Shown here in pieces: positions 24,070-33,505 of a DNA stretch of 46,578 nucleotides. The notes under the pieces are model-generated. The model had not been told where the DNA came from. It made no database searches and worked only from the letters and a program-made list of their open reading frames with translations. Origin of the DNA: Muribaculaceae bacterium (GTDB lineage: Bacteria; Bacteroidota; Bacteroidia; Bacteroidales; Muribaculaceae); assembly GCA_022484565.1 (NCBI GenBank), contig JAKVKZ010000018.1:1-46578 (forward strand). The letters are read 5' to 3'. Position 1 is the first letter of the stretch. Each line of letters begins with the position of its first letter. A program made the position numbers and the translations under genes.

Positions 24070-25641
24070 TTATGCCTCACTACCGATTTTCATTACATTT
24101 TCTTCAAAATGGTCTCTGTCGAGAGCTTTATTTTTCATCTTGTTGCGGTAGGTGTAGATTGTGTTCACTGAATAATGCAGGAAGCTTGCTATCTTGTTGC
24201 TGTCCTCAACACCCATCCTCAGGAAGGCGAATATCCTCAATTCTGTGGTTAGCCTGTTGGTCTCCTTCACGGTTATTCGCTCTTCAGGCACAAGAAGATT
24301 ATTGAATTCATCGATAAATGTCGGGTAGATGTGCAGGAATGCCGCATCAAAGTTCTCGTAGAACTGCTTGTGCTGGTCCTCGGCAAATCGCGGTGATTTG
24401 GTCATTCTCACGAGGTCCTCGCTCTGTCCGGCTGTCACTTTGCGCACCACGAGCTTGCACAGATTGTCGAGCCTGTCCATATAAATTGAGCAAAGGTCGA
24501 GGAACCGGCCTATGTATTCCTCCTTGATATGGTTTGATTCCTTCAGCCTTGTACGCGCCAGATTCAATTTCTTCACCTGCTTCATCACATAGATGATGGC
24601 TATTATCAGGCAGATAGCCAGCAGGCTGACCACTACAGTGGTAAACAGCAGCAACTTTCTCTGATGCTCAAGCTGCTTCTTGTACGCGCCGTCGATTACA
24701 GGCATAATCCTCGACACAGCCGTGGTTCTGAGCCTTGCGTTGCAGAACACCGCATCCGACAGCGAAGCAGAGATATAGCTGTAGGCATGGTCTATGTCAC
24801 CTTTCTTATATAGGTATAGTGCAAGCTCCTGCAGCGACATATTTTCCTTCACAGCGCATTTCACGTCGCTTATTGCCGACAGCGACAGATAGTAGGCTGC
24901 CACGTCGTCTTGACCCTGCTTGAATTTTATTTGCGCCATATTGTTGGCAGCGCGGGCGAATGTATTGGTGTTGTCGGGAATTGTATTGATCAGCTGCGAC
25001 AATATCACCTCAGCCATGTCGATATTCCCGAGCGAGCTGTAGTGTTCGGCAAGGAATTGGCGGTAAATTGGTGACTTTTTGTCCAAAATTTTCAGCTGCT
25101 CATCGCGGTAGAAATTCAGCATCGTGGCATATTTGGAACTATAGTAGTCGTTGTCCTGGGTGTACGATGCCATGTAAGAGTATAGTTGCCTTCCGCTGTC
25201 GAGCCATTGCGCCTTCAGTTCGGCAGGTATTGGGCGTTTCTCCAAGTCCTTTAGTTCGGCGAGGCCTTCCATAAAGTAGCCGAGAATGCCGAGCACCTTC
25301 ACTTTCCCGAGGCGGGCCTTAATCACATTTGTGGAATCGCCGGTCGACTTGGCCATATTGATGGCATAATTATAATATGTGAGCGCAGAATCGGAAATGA
25401 ATGTCTCATATTCATTTCCAAGTTCTATCATTGCCTCTATCCGCTTTGCATTTGACGATTTGCCGGGCTTCAGCACGGCTTTTAGCGCATCTATAGCCTT
25501 ATATTTAGCCTTATCATATTTGCTGCTTTGCGACAATTGAAAATCAAGATTTTTCAAATCCTGAACTGATAACTTGTTCTGAGCCTCAATCCCCAAGCCT
25601 GAAGCAATGCATATTAATAATATTAATGTCTTTAGCCTCAT
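24070..25641 (-). CDS. TPR-containing membrane regulator with C-terminal HTH (DUF6377 type)
   Basis: This 523-residue protein has a signal peptide (1-20, ending IEAQ) and a long helical TPR-like periplasmic region (about 25-325). One membrane span (about 330-352, LLLFTTVVVSLLAICLIIAI) precedes a cytoplasmic coiled and helical part. A LuxR-like helix-turn-helix lies near the C-terminus in the region LRMGVEDSNKIASFLHYSVN. This arrangement is a known Bacteroidetes one-component regulator type, often next to TonB-receptor loci. It is divergent from the TonB receptor gene 580 bases away, making it a candidate regulator of it, which is inference. It has its own promoter element at 25680. Confidence 0.85.
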   Translation of the reverse strand: MRLKTLILLICIASGLGIEAQNKLSVQDLKNLDFQLSQSSKYDKAKYKAIDALKAVLKPGKSSNAKRIEAMIELGNEYETFISDSALTYYNYAINMAKSTGDSTNVIKARLGKVKVLGILGYFMEGLAELKDLEKRPIPAELKAQWLDSGRQLYSYMASYTQDNDYYSSKYATMLNFYRDEQLKILDKKSPIYRQFLAEHYSSLGNIDMAEVILSQLINTIPDNTNTFARAANNMAQIKFKQGQDDVAAYYLSLSAISDVKCAVKENMSLQELALYLYKKGDIDHAYSYISASLSDAVFCNARLRTTAVSRIMPVIDGAYKKQLEHQRKLLLFTTVVVSLLAICLIIAIIYVMKQVKKLNLARTRLKESNHIKEEYIGRFLDLCSIYMDRLDNLCKLVVRKVTAGQSEDLVRMTKSPRFAEDQHKQFYENFDAAFLHIYPTFIDEFNNLLVPEERITVKETNRLTTELRIFAFLRMGVEDSNKIASFLHYSVNTIYTYRNKMKNKALDRDHFEENVMKIGSEA

Positions 25642-25679
25642 CTACGTCGTTTTATGGTTTGTTTCAAAATGGTTTGTTA

Positions 25680-25687
25680 CAAAGGTA
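25680..25687 (-). promoter_or_regulatory. -7 promoter element for the TPR/HTH regulator
   Basis: The minus strand reads TACCTTTG, matching TAnnTTTG, 39 bases before the start codon. Confidence 0.55.
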
Positions 25688-26109
25688 TGAAATTTTTCGC
25701 ATCATTCTTGCATTTGTCCATAATTTTAGTGTTTTTTTCACGAACAATCGCCATTTGTTCCAATTCGTATACGACTTTAATCATCTTAGCCGCCCATTTT
25801 GGCACACTTTCTTCAATAACGTGCATAGCACGGAAAAATTTATGCCGCAAATCAGTCGGCATAATAAATAAATGGTGTTTATTCCTTAAATCCACCTTAT
25901 CGGCTCATTTCAGCAGAACTGCAAAAATATCATTTTCCTTATGCAAGTCCCACTTGTCTTTCAATCTGCTTTCCGTTCAAGTACATTAACCACAAAAAGT
26001 TGGCGCTATTATTTTTGCGCTTTACAAACGCCATTTCACCAACCGTATGCCCATGAAATTTTTATTGACTTTTCATCAAAATTTATACGATTGATTCATT
26101 TTTTATCAC

Positions 26110-26117
26110 TATATTTG
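26110..26117 (+). promoter_or_regulatory. -7 promoter element for the TonB receptor operon
   Basis: TATATTTG matches TAnnTTTG and gives a leader of about 100 bases. A second candidate, TATTTTTG, lies at 26010-26017. The rest of 25688-26224 is AT-rich with no gene that I could support. Confidence 0.4.
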
Positions 26118-26224
26118 ACCCTAATTTCCCTTTTTCGGAGGGGTCATTAACATTTAAACTTATATTGAATTAATATTAACAAAACAAACATATAACACTA
26201 TAAAATTAACCTGAAATTATTTTT

Positions 26225-28969
26225 ATGAGACTCAAACTGTTTTTATTCGCTATGATTTTCGCCGCCCTGCCTTTGCTGGCACAGCAAACGGGCGTCCGAG
26301 GCATCGTAGTCGATTCGGAAAGCGGATTGCCTGTCCCGGGGGCCACAGTGCTGCTTGATAAGCAAGGCATCTCTGTCACTACCGGCTCAAGCGGCGATTT
26401 CCTCATCTCTAATGCCGCACCCGGCAGCGACTTGCTCACTATCGTCTGCTACGGCTATCAGGATTGGACCAGCGATGTCACTTTCAACTCCGGCATCGTC
26501 AACAATCTTGAAACTATTAAAATCAAAAAAGAATCTGTTTCCACCACCGTCGGTAATTCCGAGTTGACAATTTCCGAAAACCAGCTTGAGGATGAGGAAG
26601 GCAACGACCAGGCGGTAAATGCCTTGACCGGCTCTTCCGACAACATTTTCTATCAGGCGTCAAGCTATGATTTCAGCACGATGTACTTCCGCCTTCGCGG
26701 TTACGACACCCATTACACTGAAACCTACATCAACGGCGTTAATTTCAACGACCCAGCACGCGGACGCTTCAATTATTCGATGCTCGGCGGCATGAACCAG
26801 GCATTTAAGAACAAAACAATAGGTTACGGACTCGACGCCACTAGCTTTGCCCTCGGCAAAATCGGTGGTGCCAACAACATCCTGACCTATGCCAAGGATT
26901 ATGCACCGGGATTCCGTGGCGGCGTTGCTTACACTAACAGCAGCTACTACCTCCGCGGCACTGCGATGTACTCCACCGGCCTCAACAAGCACGGCTGGGC
27001 TGTCACTCTTTCAGCTATTGGCCGCTACAGCGACGAGGGCGTGATTCCGGGCACTTTCTACCATTCATGGGGATATTTCCTTGCAGTGCAGAAGGTTCTT
27101 AATCCTGAAAACAGCATCTCGCTCGTCACTTTCGGCGCTCCCACTAACCGCGCTTCAAGTTCTCCTACATTTCAGGAGGCTTACGATTTGGCCGACAACA
27201 ACCTGTATAACCCCAACTGGGGCTACCAGAACGGTAAAAAGCGCAGCGCACGCGTCATTGAGAGTTTCGACCCTACCACAATCCTCAACTGGGTGTGGAA
27301 GCCGAAAATGGGAACTACTCTCAACACTGGCCTAGGTTTCCGCAAGTCCTACTATTCAAGCTCGGCTCTCAACTGGTACAACACAGCTGACCCGCGCCCT
27401 GACTATTACCGCTATCTGCCGTCGTTCTATTCCGACAATCAGTCAATCGCTGATTTCTACACCAGCCTTTGGGAGAACAATGAGCAGACACGCCAGCTGA
27501 ATTGGAACCACATGTATCAGGTCAACTACCTTAATAAGATGCAGGCACAGGAGGAGGGCAAGGAAATAGGTGCTACCTACATCCTCGAAAAGCGTCACAG
27601 CAATCAGCTGAATCTTCAGTTCAACAGCAATCTGGAGACTCGCCTTTCCGACATTCTCACCCTTCAGGCAGGCTTGAACGCCAATTACACTCAGGCTTCC
27701 TACTACAAGACTTTGAAAGACCTTCTCGGAGCTGATTATTGGCTCGACATCGACCAGTTCGCCGAACGCGACTATCCTAATCAGAAGGACCTTTTGCAGA
27801 ACGATATCGACAATCCTAACCGCCACGTTGGTGAGGGCGACCGTTTCGGCTACGATTACAACATCAATTCAGTCACCGCAGGAGGTTGGGTCCAGAATAT
27901 GATTACCCTGCCCCGTTGGGACTTCAACTATGGCGTAAGCCTCAGCTACACTGGTTTCCAGCGCGACGGAAAGATGCGCAACGGACGTGCCCCCGAAAAT
28001 TCTCTCGGCAAGGGTGCAAAGCACGAATATTTCAATTATAGCGGCAAAGTCGGCGTGACTTACAAAATCGACGGACGCAACAACGTCGTGCTTCACGGCT
28101 CTTACAGCACTTACGCTCCGCTTTTCGATCAGGCTTATGTGTCACCGCGCATCGAGGACAACGCAATCGTCAACCTCGGCAACGAGAAAGTCTTCTCGGG
28201 CGACATCAACTATATTTTCAATTATCGCCGCTTCCGCGGCACCATCACGGGCTATTTCACCCGCATGACCGACATCACCGAGCGTTCTTCATTCTACGAC
28301 GACCAGTACAACACATTTATGAATTATGTGCTCAGCGGTGTCCGCAAGGAGCATAAGGGCGTTGAAATCGGCGTGGCTTTCAAGCTCACTCCTTCCATCA
28401 CCCTTTCGGCTGCCGGCACTTATTCACGCTATCAGTACAAGAACCGCCCTACTGGCACGCGCTCTTACGAGAACGGCATGAAGGCCGACACCACGCAGAC
28501 CGTTTACCTGAAGAACTATTACGTCGGCGGAACTCCTCAGCAGGCCTACAACTTCGGCATTGACTGGGCTGCTCCACACCAGTGGTACTTCAATATCAAC
28601 GCTTCCTTCATGGACGACTCTTATGTGATGCTCACTCCAGTGCGCCATGAGGCTATGCCTAACTTGTGGAAAGTTTGCTCCACCGAGGATGAAATCCAGC
28701 AGAAGATTGACCAAATCACCACGCAGGAGAAGCTGAAGAGCGCTTTTGTGCTCAATGCCAGCATCGGCCATGTGATTTATCTCGACCGCTCTTCTTCGCT
28801 CAACGTCAATCTCAGCGCAAGCAATCTGCTCAACAACCGCAACATCCAAATGTACGGCTACGAGCAAGGTCGTTTCGACTTCACTAACTACACCATCACT
28901 AAATTTCCAAATAAATACACTTATGCGCAGGGCATCAGGATTTACCTCAACCTCGGCGTGAAATTTTAA
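26225..28969 (+). CDS. TonB-dependent outer-membrane receptor
   Basis: This 914-residue outer-membrane barrel imports a bound ligand using energy from TonB-ExbBD. It has a signal peptide (1-19, ending LLAQ), then a carboxypeptidase-regulatory-like domain (about 22-105, VRGIVVDSESGLPVPGATV), and a plug domain (about 120-235, including RLRGYDTHYTETYINGVNF). A beta-barrel runs to the C-terminus and ends in Phe (NLGVKF), typical of outer-membrane proteins. It is slightly shorter than SusC-type receptors and is not followed by a SusD gene. Instead a DUF5689 lipoprotein starts 40 bases later, clearly the same operon. The ligand is unknown; nucleic-acid-derived material is suggested by the neighbourhood. 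Confidence 0.93.
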   Translation: MRLKLFLFAMIFAALPLLAQQTGVRGIVVDSESGLPVPGATVLLDKQGISVTTGSSGDFLISNAAPGSDLLTIVCYGYQDWTSDVTFNSGIVNNLETIKIKKESVSTTVGNSELTISENQLEDEEGNDQAVNALTGSSDNIFYQASSYDFSTMYFRLRGYDTHYTETYINGVNFNDPARGRFNYSMLGGMNQAFKNKTIGYGLDATSFALGKIGGANNILTYAKDYAPGFRGGVAYTNSSYYLRGTAMYSTGLNKHGWAVTLSAIGRYSDEGVIPGTFYHSWGYFLAVQKVLNPENSISLVTFGAPTNRASSSPTFQEAYDLADNNLYNPNWGYQNGKKRSARVIESFDPTTILNWVWKPKMGTTLNTGLGFRKSYYSSSALNWYNTADPRPDYYRYLPSFYSDNQSIADFYTSLWENNEQTRQLNWNHMYQVNYLNKMQAQEEGKEIGATYILEKRHSNQLNLQFNSNLETRLSDILTLQAGLNANYTQASYYKTLKDLLGADYWLDIDQFAERDYPNQKDLLQNDIDNPNRHVGEGDRFGYDYNINSVTAGGWVQNMITLPRWDFNYGVSLSYTGFQRDGKMRNGRAPENSLGKGAKHEYFNYSGKVGVTYKIDGRNNVVLHGSYSTYAPLFDQAYVSPRIEDNAIVNLGNEKVFSGDINYIFNYRRFRGTITGYFTRMTDITERSSFYDDQYNTFMNYVLSGVRKEHKGVEIGVAFKLTPSITLSAAGTYSRYQYKNRPTGTRSYENGMKADTTQTVYLKNYYVGGTPQQAYNFGIDWAAPHQWYFNINASFMDDSYVMLTPVRHEAMPNLWKVCSTEDEIQQKIDQITTQEKLKSAFVLNASIGHVIYLDRSSSLNVNLSASNLLNNRNIQMYGYEQGRFDFTNYTITKFPNKYTYAQGIRIYLNLGVKF

Positions 28970-29009
28970 ATAACAATTAATCAGTAAACTTTTAATAATA
29001 ACATAGATT

Positions 29010-31286
29010 ATGCGACACTTTAAATTATATTTCAGTCTGTTGATGCTCGGCATCCTCGGTCTCGTGAGCTGCGAAGGCACTTTCGACCAGCCGCCGGTGG
29101 TTGTTCCTGTGGCTACTCATACCGCCAACACCACTATCCTCGACTTAAAGACAAAATATTGGAACGACGCCAAAAATTATATCGACACTATCGGCCTCAC
29201 CTCTGCTGGCGATTCCATGGTGATTCATGGACGTGTCATCAGCAGCGATGCCACTGGCAACATCTATAAGAGCCTTGTCATTCAGGACGAGACTGGCGCG
29301 ATGGCAATTTCCATCAATGGCACAAGCCTTTATTCCACCTATCGTGTGGGTCAGGAAATCGTTATTCCTGTCACTGGCCTGTTCATCGGCAAATACAATT
29401 CTTTGCAGCAGCTCGGCTATCCTGAGTACACTGCCCAATTCGGCTGGGAAGCCACTTTCCTGCCATTGGCAATGTTCCAGGCAAAGGCCGAACTCAATGG
29501 TATGCCTGAGGTTTCTTCTCTCGACACCATCACCACCACCATCGCTTCTCTGCCTACCACGCCCGACGGCATCCGCAAGATGCAGAGCCAGCTGGTTCGC
29601 CTCGACAATGTGAAGTTCAGCGAAGCTAACGGCACTATCACTTATTCCGAACCAACCGCTACCACCAACCGCACCCTTCAGGACGAAAGCGGCAACACCA
29701 TCATCGTCCGCAACAGCAACTATGCCACTTTCAAGAGCGACATTCTGCCGAGCGGTACTGGCAGCGTTGTCGGCATCCTCAGCTACTACGGCACAGCTTG
29801 GCAGATTCTCCTCCGTTCCACTGAGGACTGCATCGGCTTCAACGGCACTGATGAGGGAAGTGAAAAGAACCCTTACACCATGGATAAGGCTATCGAACTC
29901 CAGAATAGCGGCAAGAGCGGCTGGGTCACTGGCTATATCGTCGGTGCGGTTGCTCCTGAAGTTTCTGCCGTTAAGAGCAATAGCGACATTGAATGGAAAG
30001 CTCCTACCACACTTGCCAACACCCTCGTTATCGGTGCTTCTGCCGACACTAAGGATATCAAGAACTGCATCGTCATGGAACTTCCGCAAAATTCAGCTCT
30101 CCGCACTGCAGCCAACTTGAAGGACAATGCAAAATTGCTCGGCACTCAAATTTGGGTTAAGGGTAAATTGGCCACCTATATGGGAACTTACGGACTTACC
30201 GGCAATGGCGGTACGTCTTCTGAATACAAACTCGCTGCTGCCACTGGCGGTGTCACTTCGCTCAAGCAGGATTTCACTGGCGTTACCGACTTTGCAGCTG
30301 CAGGTTGGGGCAACGTTCAGGTTGCCGGCGACAAGGACTGGTTCCTCAAGACTTTCAGCGGCAACACTTATGCTTCCATGACTGGCTACAAGGGCACTGC
30401 TCCGTTCGATTCTTGGCTCATTTCGCCTGCTATCGACCTCGACAACTCACCTACAAAGAAACTCTCTTTCAAGAGCGAGGTTAACGGCTACGGCAGCAAG
30501 ACTTCCACAATGGAAGTTTATCTGCTCTCCAATGCCGACCCGAAGATTGCCACAAAGACCAAGCTCAACGCCACTTTCGCCACAGCCCCTGCTTCAGGTT
30601 ATTCTGATTGGGTTTCTTCTGGCGTTATCGACCTCAGCAAGTACACCGGCACTGTTTATATCGCGTTCCGCTATGCTGCCACCGCCGACGACAATTATGC
30701 CACTTGGTGCATCGACGATATTGTCTATGGCGAGCAGGGAAGCACTCCTTCTCCGTCGGCTGTTGACCAGACACGCGGCGACTTCGAGACTTTCAACTCC
30801 AGCGCAGCTACCGCTTATTACGGCACTTACACCTCAACTTCTGGTTGGACTGCTGCCAACAGCCTCATTCTAAGCGGCGGTGCTTCCGATGTTGTTCCTG
30901 CATTCCAATTTATCGGCTATGCCACAGGCTCCACTTCACAATTCGCATTCGCTCCTTGTCTTCGTGGCAAGGTCGGTGCTGAAGGCTCGCTCATTTCGCC
31001 TACCATCAGCACAGGTTGCGGCACATTGTCGTTCAATTATGGCATGCCTTACACTGAAAGCAATGGCATTTCATTCCGCGTTGACATCAAGCAGAACGGC
31101 TCTGTGGTGAAGACTTTCACCGTCACTGATGCGGCTGCTAGTCAAAAAACTGCTTACGCCCACAGCGAGGAAATCAACGTTAGCGGCAACTTCTCAATTG
31201 AGTTCCACGCCCTCTCGCCGTCGAATGTAAGCACCGGCAACAAGGACCGTGTGGCTATTTGGAATGTCACTTGGACCAAACACTGA
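29010..31286 (+). CDS. DUF5689 / cleaved-adhesin-type lipoprotein
   Basis: The 758-residue protein has a lipoprotein signal with lipobox GLVSC (Cys21). A DUF5689 region (about 40-270, containing VIHGRVISSDATGNIYKSLV) follows; these are OB-like folds related to nucleic-acid-binding YhcR domains. A DUF6359-like OB segment (about 283-410, KAIELQNSGKSGWVTGYIVG) is next. Two choice-of-anchor-J/cleaved-adhesin jelly-roll domains come last, at about 425-580 and 590-758, each with a SWLISPAIDL-type strand. It is most likely an outer-membrane surface lipoprotein that works with the TonB receptor encoded 40 bases upstream. The ligand has not been established. A terminator follows at 31317. Confidence 0.85.
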   Translation: MRHFKLYFSLLMLGILGLVSCEGTFDQPPVVVPVATHTANTTILDLKTKYWNDAKNYIDTIGLTSAGDSMVIHGRVISSDATGNIYKSLVIQDETGAMAISINGTSLYSTYRVGQEIVIPVTGLFIGKYNSLQQLGYPEYTAQFGWEATFLPLAMFQAKAELNGMPEVSSLDTITTTIASLPTTPDGIRKMQSQLVRLDNVKFSEANGTITYSEPTATTNRTLQDESGNTIIVRNSNYATFKSDILPSGTGSVVGILSYYGTAWQILLRSTEDCIGFNGTDEGSEKNPYTMDKAIELQNSGKSGWVTGYIVGAVAPEVSAVKSNSDIEWKAPTTLANTLVIGASADTKDIKNCIVMELPQNSALRTAANLKDNAKLLGTQIWVKGKLATYMGTYGLTGNGGTSSEYKLAAATGGVTSLKQDFTGVTDFAAAGWGNVQVAGDKDWFLKTFSGNTYASMTGYKGTAPFDSWLISPAIDLDNSPTKKLSFKSEVNGYGSKTSTMEVYLLSNADPKIATKTKLNATFATAPASGYSDWVSSGVIDLSKYTGTVYIAFRYAATADDNYATWCIDDIVYGEQGSTPSPSAVDQTRGDFETFNSSAATAYYGTYTSTSGWTAANSLILSGGASDVVPAFQFIGYATGSTSQFAFAPCLRGKVGAEGSLISPTISTGCGTLSFNYGMPYTESNGISFRVDIKQNGSVVKTFTVTDAAASQKTAYAHSEEINVSGNFSIEFHALSPSNVSTGNKDRVAIWNVTWTKH

Positions 31287-31316
31287 TTTTCATCTGAATT
31301 TTTTAATATCAATCGG

Positions 31317-31352
31317 GAAAAGCCCCATGGCATCATGTCACGGGGCTTTTTC
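31317..31352 (+). terminator. Intrinsic terminator of the TonB receptor operon
   Basis: AAAAGCCCC pairs with GGGGCTTTT around a 15-base loop, followed by T. Confidence 0.88.
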
Positions 31353-31756
31353 TTTGTTGTCTGCTTCCGGCTGCGGTAATCATGTTGCCACTCACAAGCG
31401 AACTGTCATAAATATAATTTTGGACAATGAGTTTTTCCGTTTTTGTCGCATCAATGAATTGATGATAAATTATCTTCGCTCCAAGTTCTTTGATATGTTG
31501 TCAATGGTTCCGTACGATATGCTTCACCCCTAAATGATGCATCCCATTCTGTTAAATTTTCATGGCAGATTTTAAGAAATGCCTGCCTAATCCTTAATTC
31601 ACCTATTTAGGCGAAAACCTTGGCACTTGTGTGCAACCCCTAACCGTGAACACCTTTGTAACCCAACTATGATTAAATGCCTTAGAAGCCGTTTGGGTGT
31701 CCAGACCCCTTTTGGTCCTGCCTGAGTTTCCCTCCCGCAAATGTTAACGCGAGAGC
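31353..31756. other. Intergenic region between convergent genes
   Basis: About 400 bases with no supported gene. A minus-strand frame of about 54 codons without a start lies near its left edge and may be a decayed fragment. The rest shows short inverted repeats such as CCCTTTTGG-like runs but nothing I recognise. Confidence 0.4.
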
Positions 31757-31796
31757 ATAAAAAAGTCCCGCAGGCAAAATTTGTCGCAGGACTTTT
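31757..31796. terminator. Terminator of the beta-helix gene, possibly bidirectional
   Basis: AAAAAGTCC...GGACTTTT flanks a loop of about 20 bases, with T runs on both strands. It lies 24 bases beyond the stop of the minus-strand gene. Confidence 0.75.
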
Positions 31797-31819
31797 CTTG
31801 AAAGAATCTTATCGATTCG

Positions 31820-33319
31820 TTATCTCTTTATGAACTTCACGGTCGATGTGCCGCTTCCGGTTATCACCTTGGCGATATAGAATCCGTTAGGAAGTGTTGA
31901 CAGGTCAAGCGAAGTGTTGCGCACCGTGTTGGCATACACCATTTGTCCGCTTGTGGCATACACGTAAGCGGCTTCGATGTTGTCGTTGCTGATGATTGAA
32001 TATGACGATGCGTCGAAATACACGTTCTGATGAGGCACTGTGATTGGCGAAATGCCGGTCTTGCGCGACATGTACACCACTTCACCAAGTGCTGAATTGT
32101 CGGCCACGTCGTAAATCACTTTGGATATTGCCACTGAATCGGCCTGATCATCCACATTCCAAGTGTTGCCCTGAGCATACACAGTGTTTGATGAATTGTT
32201 GAAAAGGTCGAACAGATGGCCTGCTGTCAGATTGTAGCCGGTTGTGTCGTTGCCGTTGTCCTTGAAGATATTGTTGCCGGGATTGTAGTCAGCTGCACTC
32301 ACACCGTCGTCAGTCTTGCCGAGGTTCACGTTGCCGCAACCGATTACGGTTATGCCCCACAGATTGCCTTCGATGCGGTTGCCCGTTATCATTGCTGTCT
32401 GCTTGTAGTTCGGGTCATAAAGGCTGATGCCGCTGCCGCCGCTCATTGAGCTGACGTCGTATCTGTCATCGATGAATGAATTGTTCTTCAATATCACATT
32501 CATTATGCCGATCGAAGTAAATCCGTATCTGCAATCCTTTACGATGTTGTTTTCCACATCAACTTTGTTGGTGCCACCTATTCCGGCCATGTTTCCCAAG
32601 CCGATTCCGCCTACTTTCGTGCGTTTTGTGCCAGTCACCGTGTTGCCTGTGATTGTCACATCATAGTCGCCGCCTGAATTTAAATTGATTTGTGGACGGT
32701 TGGTATTTTTTGTATTGTTGTCATAAAAGATATTATCCTTTATTTCTATTCCCAATTCCAGTCCTAAACCGCTCTGAATACCCGAACCGACATTGCTTAT
32801 AAAGCGGCAATTGCTGACTGAGTTTCCGTCCGACGACCTAAAAAAGCTCAATGCGCTTGATGTGTTCACCACATTCTGGAATGTGCAGTTGCTCATTGTG
32901 AGCGGTGCGGTGCTGCCGTAGCTCAATGCGCAGTAGTCAAATGTCACATTGTTTATAGTCACAGGCTGGTCGCTGTACATTTGCAGGCCGGTTGGAGTAG
33001 TAGCCGTGTCAATCTTTGTGATGGTGGCAGTGTCAACTGCTGAAAAGTCAGCCACGCCGGCTACCACAATCTGCACCTTATCACCAAGTTTCAGCGTCAC
33101 GCCGTTATCCACACGCAGTGTGTCGCCGGCTGAAATCGTGAAACTTTTTGCCACAGAGTAAACATTTTCGCTTTGCTTCGTCACGCCGGAAGTGTCTATT
33201 TTGCACAGCGAGTCAAATGTGTAAGTTGTCTTATCACCTGCCGATTTAAAGTCGTTCGCATAAGCAATTGCGCTTATCACCGCGGCTCCGATAATTGCTA
33301 ATGTAATGATTTTCTTCAT
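31820..33319 (-). CDS. Right-handed beta-helix protein with T9SS sorting domain
   Basis: Counted from ATG 33319 the 499-residue protein has a signal peptide (MKKIITLAIIGAAVISAIAY). A region of repeated short strands with NN-rich turns follows (about 110-390, for example ITGNTVTG, VENNIVKD, ITGNRIEG), typical of parallel beta-helix proteins such as pectate-lyase-like folds. A C-terminal region of about 75 residues ends PNGFYIAKVITGSGTSTVKF followed by IKR. That ending is a type A sorting signal for the type IX secretion system, so the protein is likely secreted or surface-attached. No catalytic residues were identified; adhesin or polysaccharide binding is as possible as an enzyme. The promoter at 33359-33389 excludes the longer frame start at 33361. 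Confidence 0.85.
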   Translation of the reverse strand: MKKIITLAIIGAAVISAIAYANDFKSAGDKTTYTFDSLCKIDTSGVTKQSENVYSVAKSFTISAGDTLRVDNGVTLKLGDKVQIVVAGVADFSAVDTATITKIDTATTPTGLQMYSDQPVTINNVTFDYCALSYGSTAPLTMSNCTFQNVVNTSSALSFFRSSDGNSVSNCRFISNVGSGIQSGLGLELGIEIKDNIFYDNNTKNTNRPQINLNSGGDYDVTITGNTVTGTKRTKVGGIGLGNMAGIGGTNKVDVENNIVKDCRYGFTSIGIMNVILKNNSFIDDRYDVSSMSGGSGISLYDPNYKQTAMITGNRIEGNLWGITVIGCGNVNLGKTDDGVSAADYNPGNNIFKDNGNDTTGYNLTAGHLFDLFNNSSNTVYAQGNTWNVDDQADSVAISKVIYDVADNSALGEVVYMSRKTGISPITVPHQNVYFDASSYSIISNDNIEAAYVYATSGQMVYANTVRNTSLDLSTLPNGFYIAKVITGSGTSTVKFIKR

Positions 33320-33358
33320 TCTTTGTAGTTTTAATATTATAATTGATGTTTTACGGGG

Positions 33359-33389
33359 CAAAATTACGCATTTTTGTCAACTAAACAAA
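33359..33389 (-). promoter_or_regulatory. Promoter of the beta-helix gene
   Basis: On the minus strand TTTG (33389-33386), 19 bases, then TAATTTTG (33366-33359) is a full consensus match. The leader is about 33 bases. Confidence 0.75.
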
Positions 33390-33479
33390 CATTTCCCTGC
33401 CATTATGCAATTTTAATATTGTGCTTTCTCCGAATGGTGCATTTTTCAGCATGTTCTTCTTCATTCTGAATAAAATCAT

Positions 33480-33487
33480 TACATTTG
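33480..33487 (+). promoter_or_regulatory. -7 promoter element for the DUF5131 gene
   Basis: TACATTTG matches TAnnTTTG 18 bases before ATG 33506. The frame's earlier TTG start lies inside this element. Confidence 0.5.
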
Positions 33488-33505
33488 TATGCAAAATCTT
33501 TCATC

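Noticed and set aside
29145-30089. Minus-strand open frame of 314 codons opposite the DUF5689 gene
   Set aside because: Antisense shadow of a repetitive, codon-biased gene with no promoter or recognisable domain.
31330-31495. Minus-strand frame of about 54 codons after the DUF5689 gene
   Set aside because: It lacks a start codon and promoter and overlaps a terminator; a decayed fragment is possible but cannot be supported.
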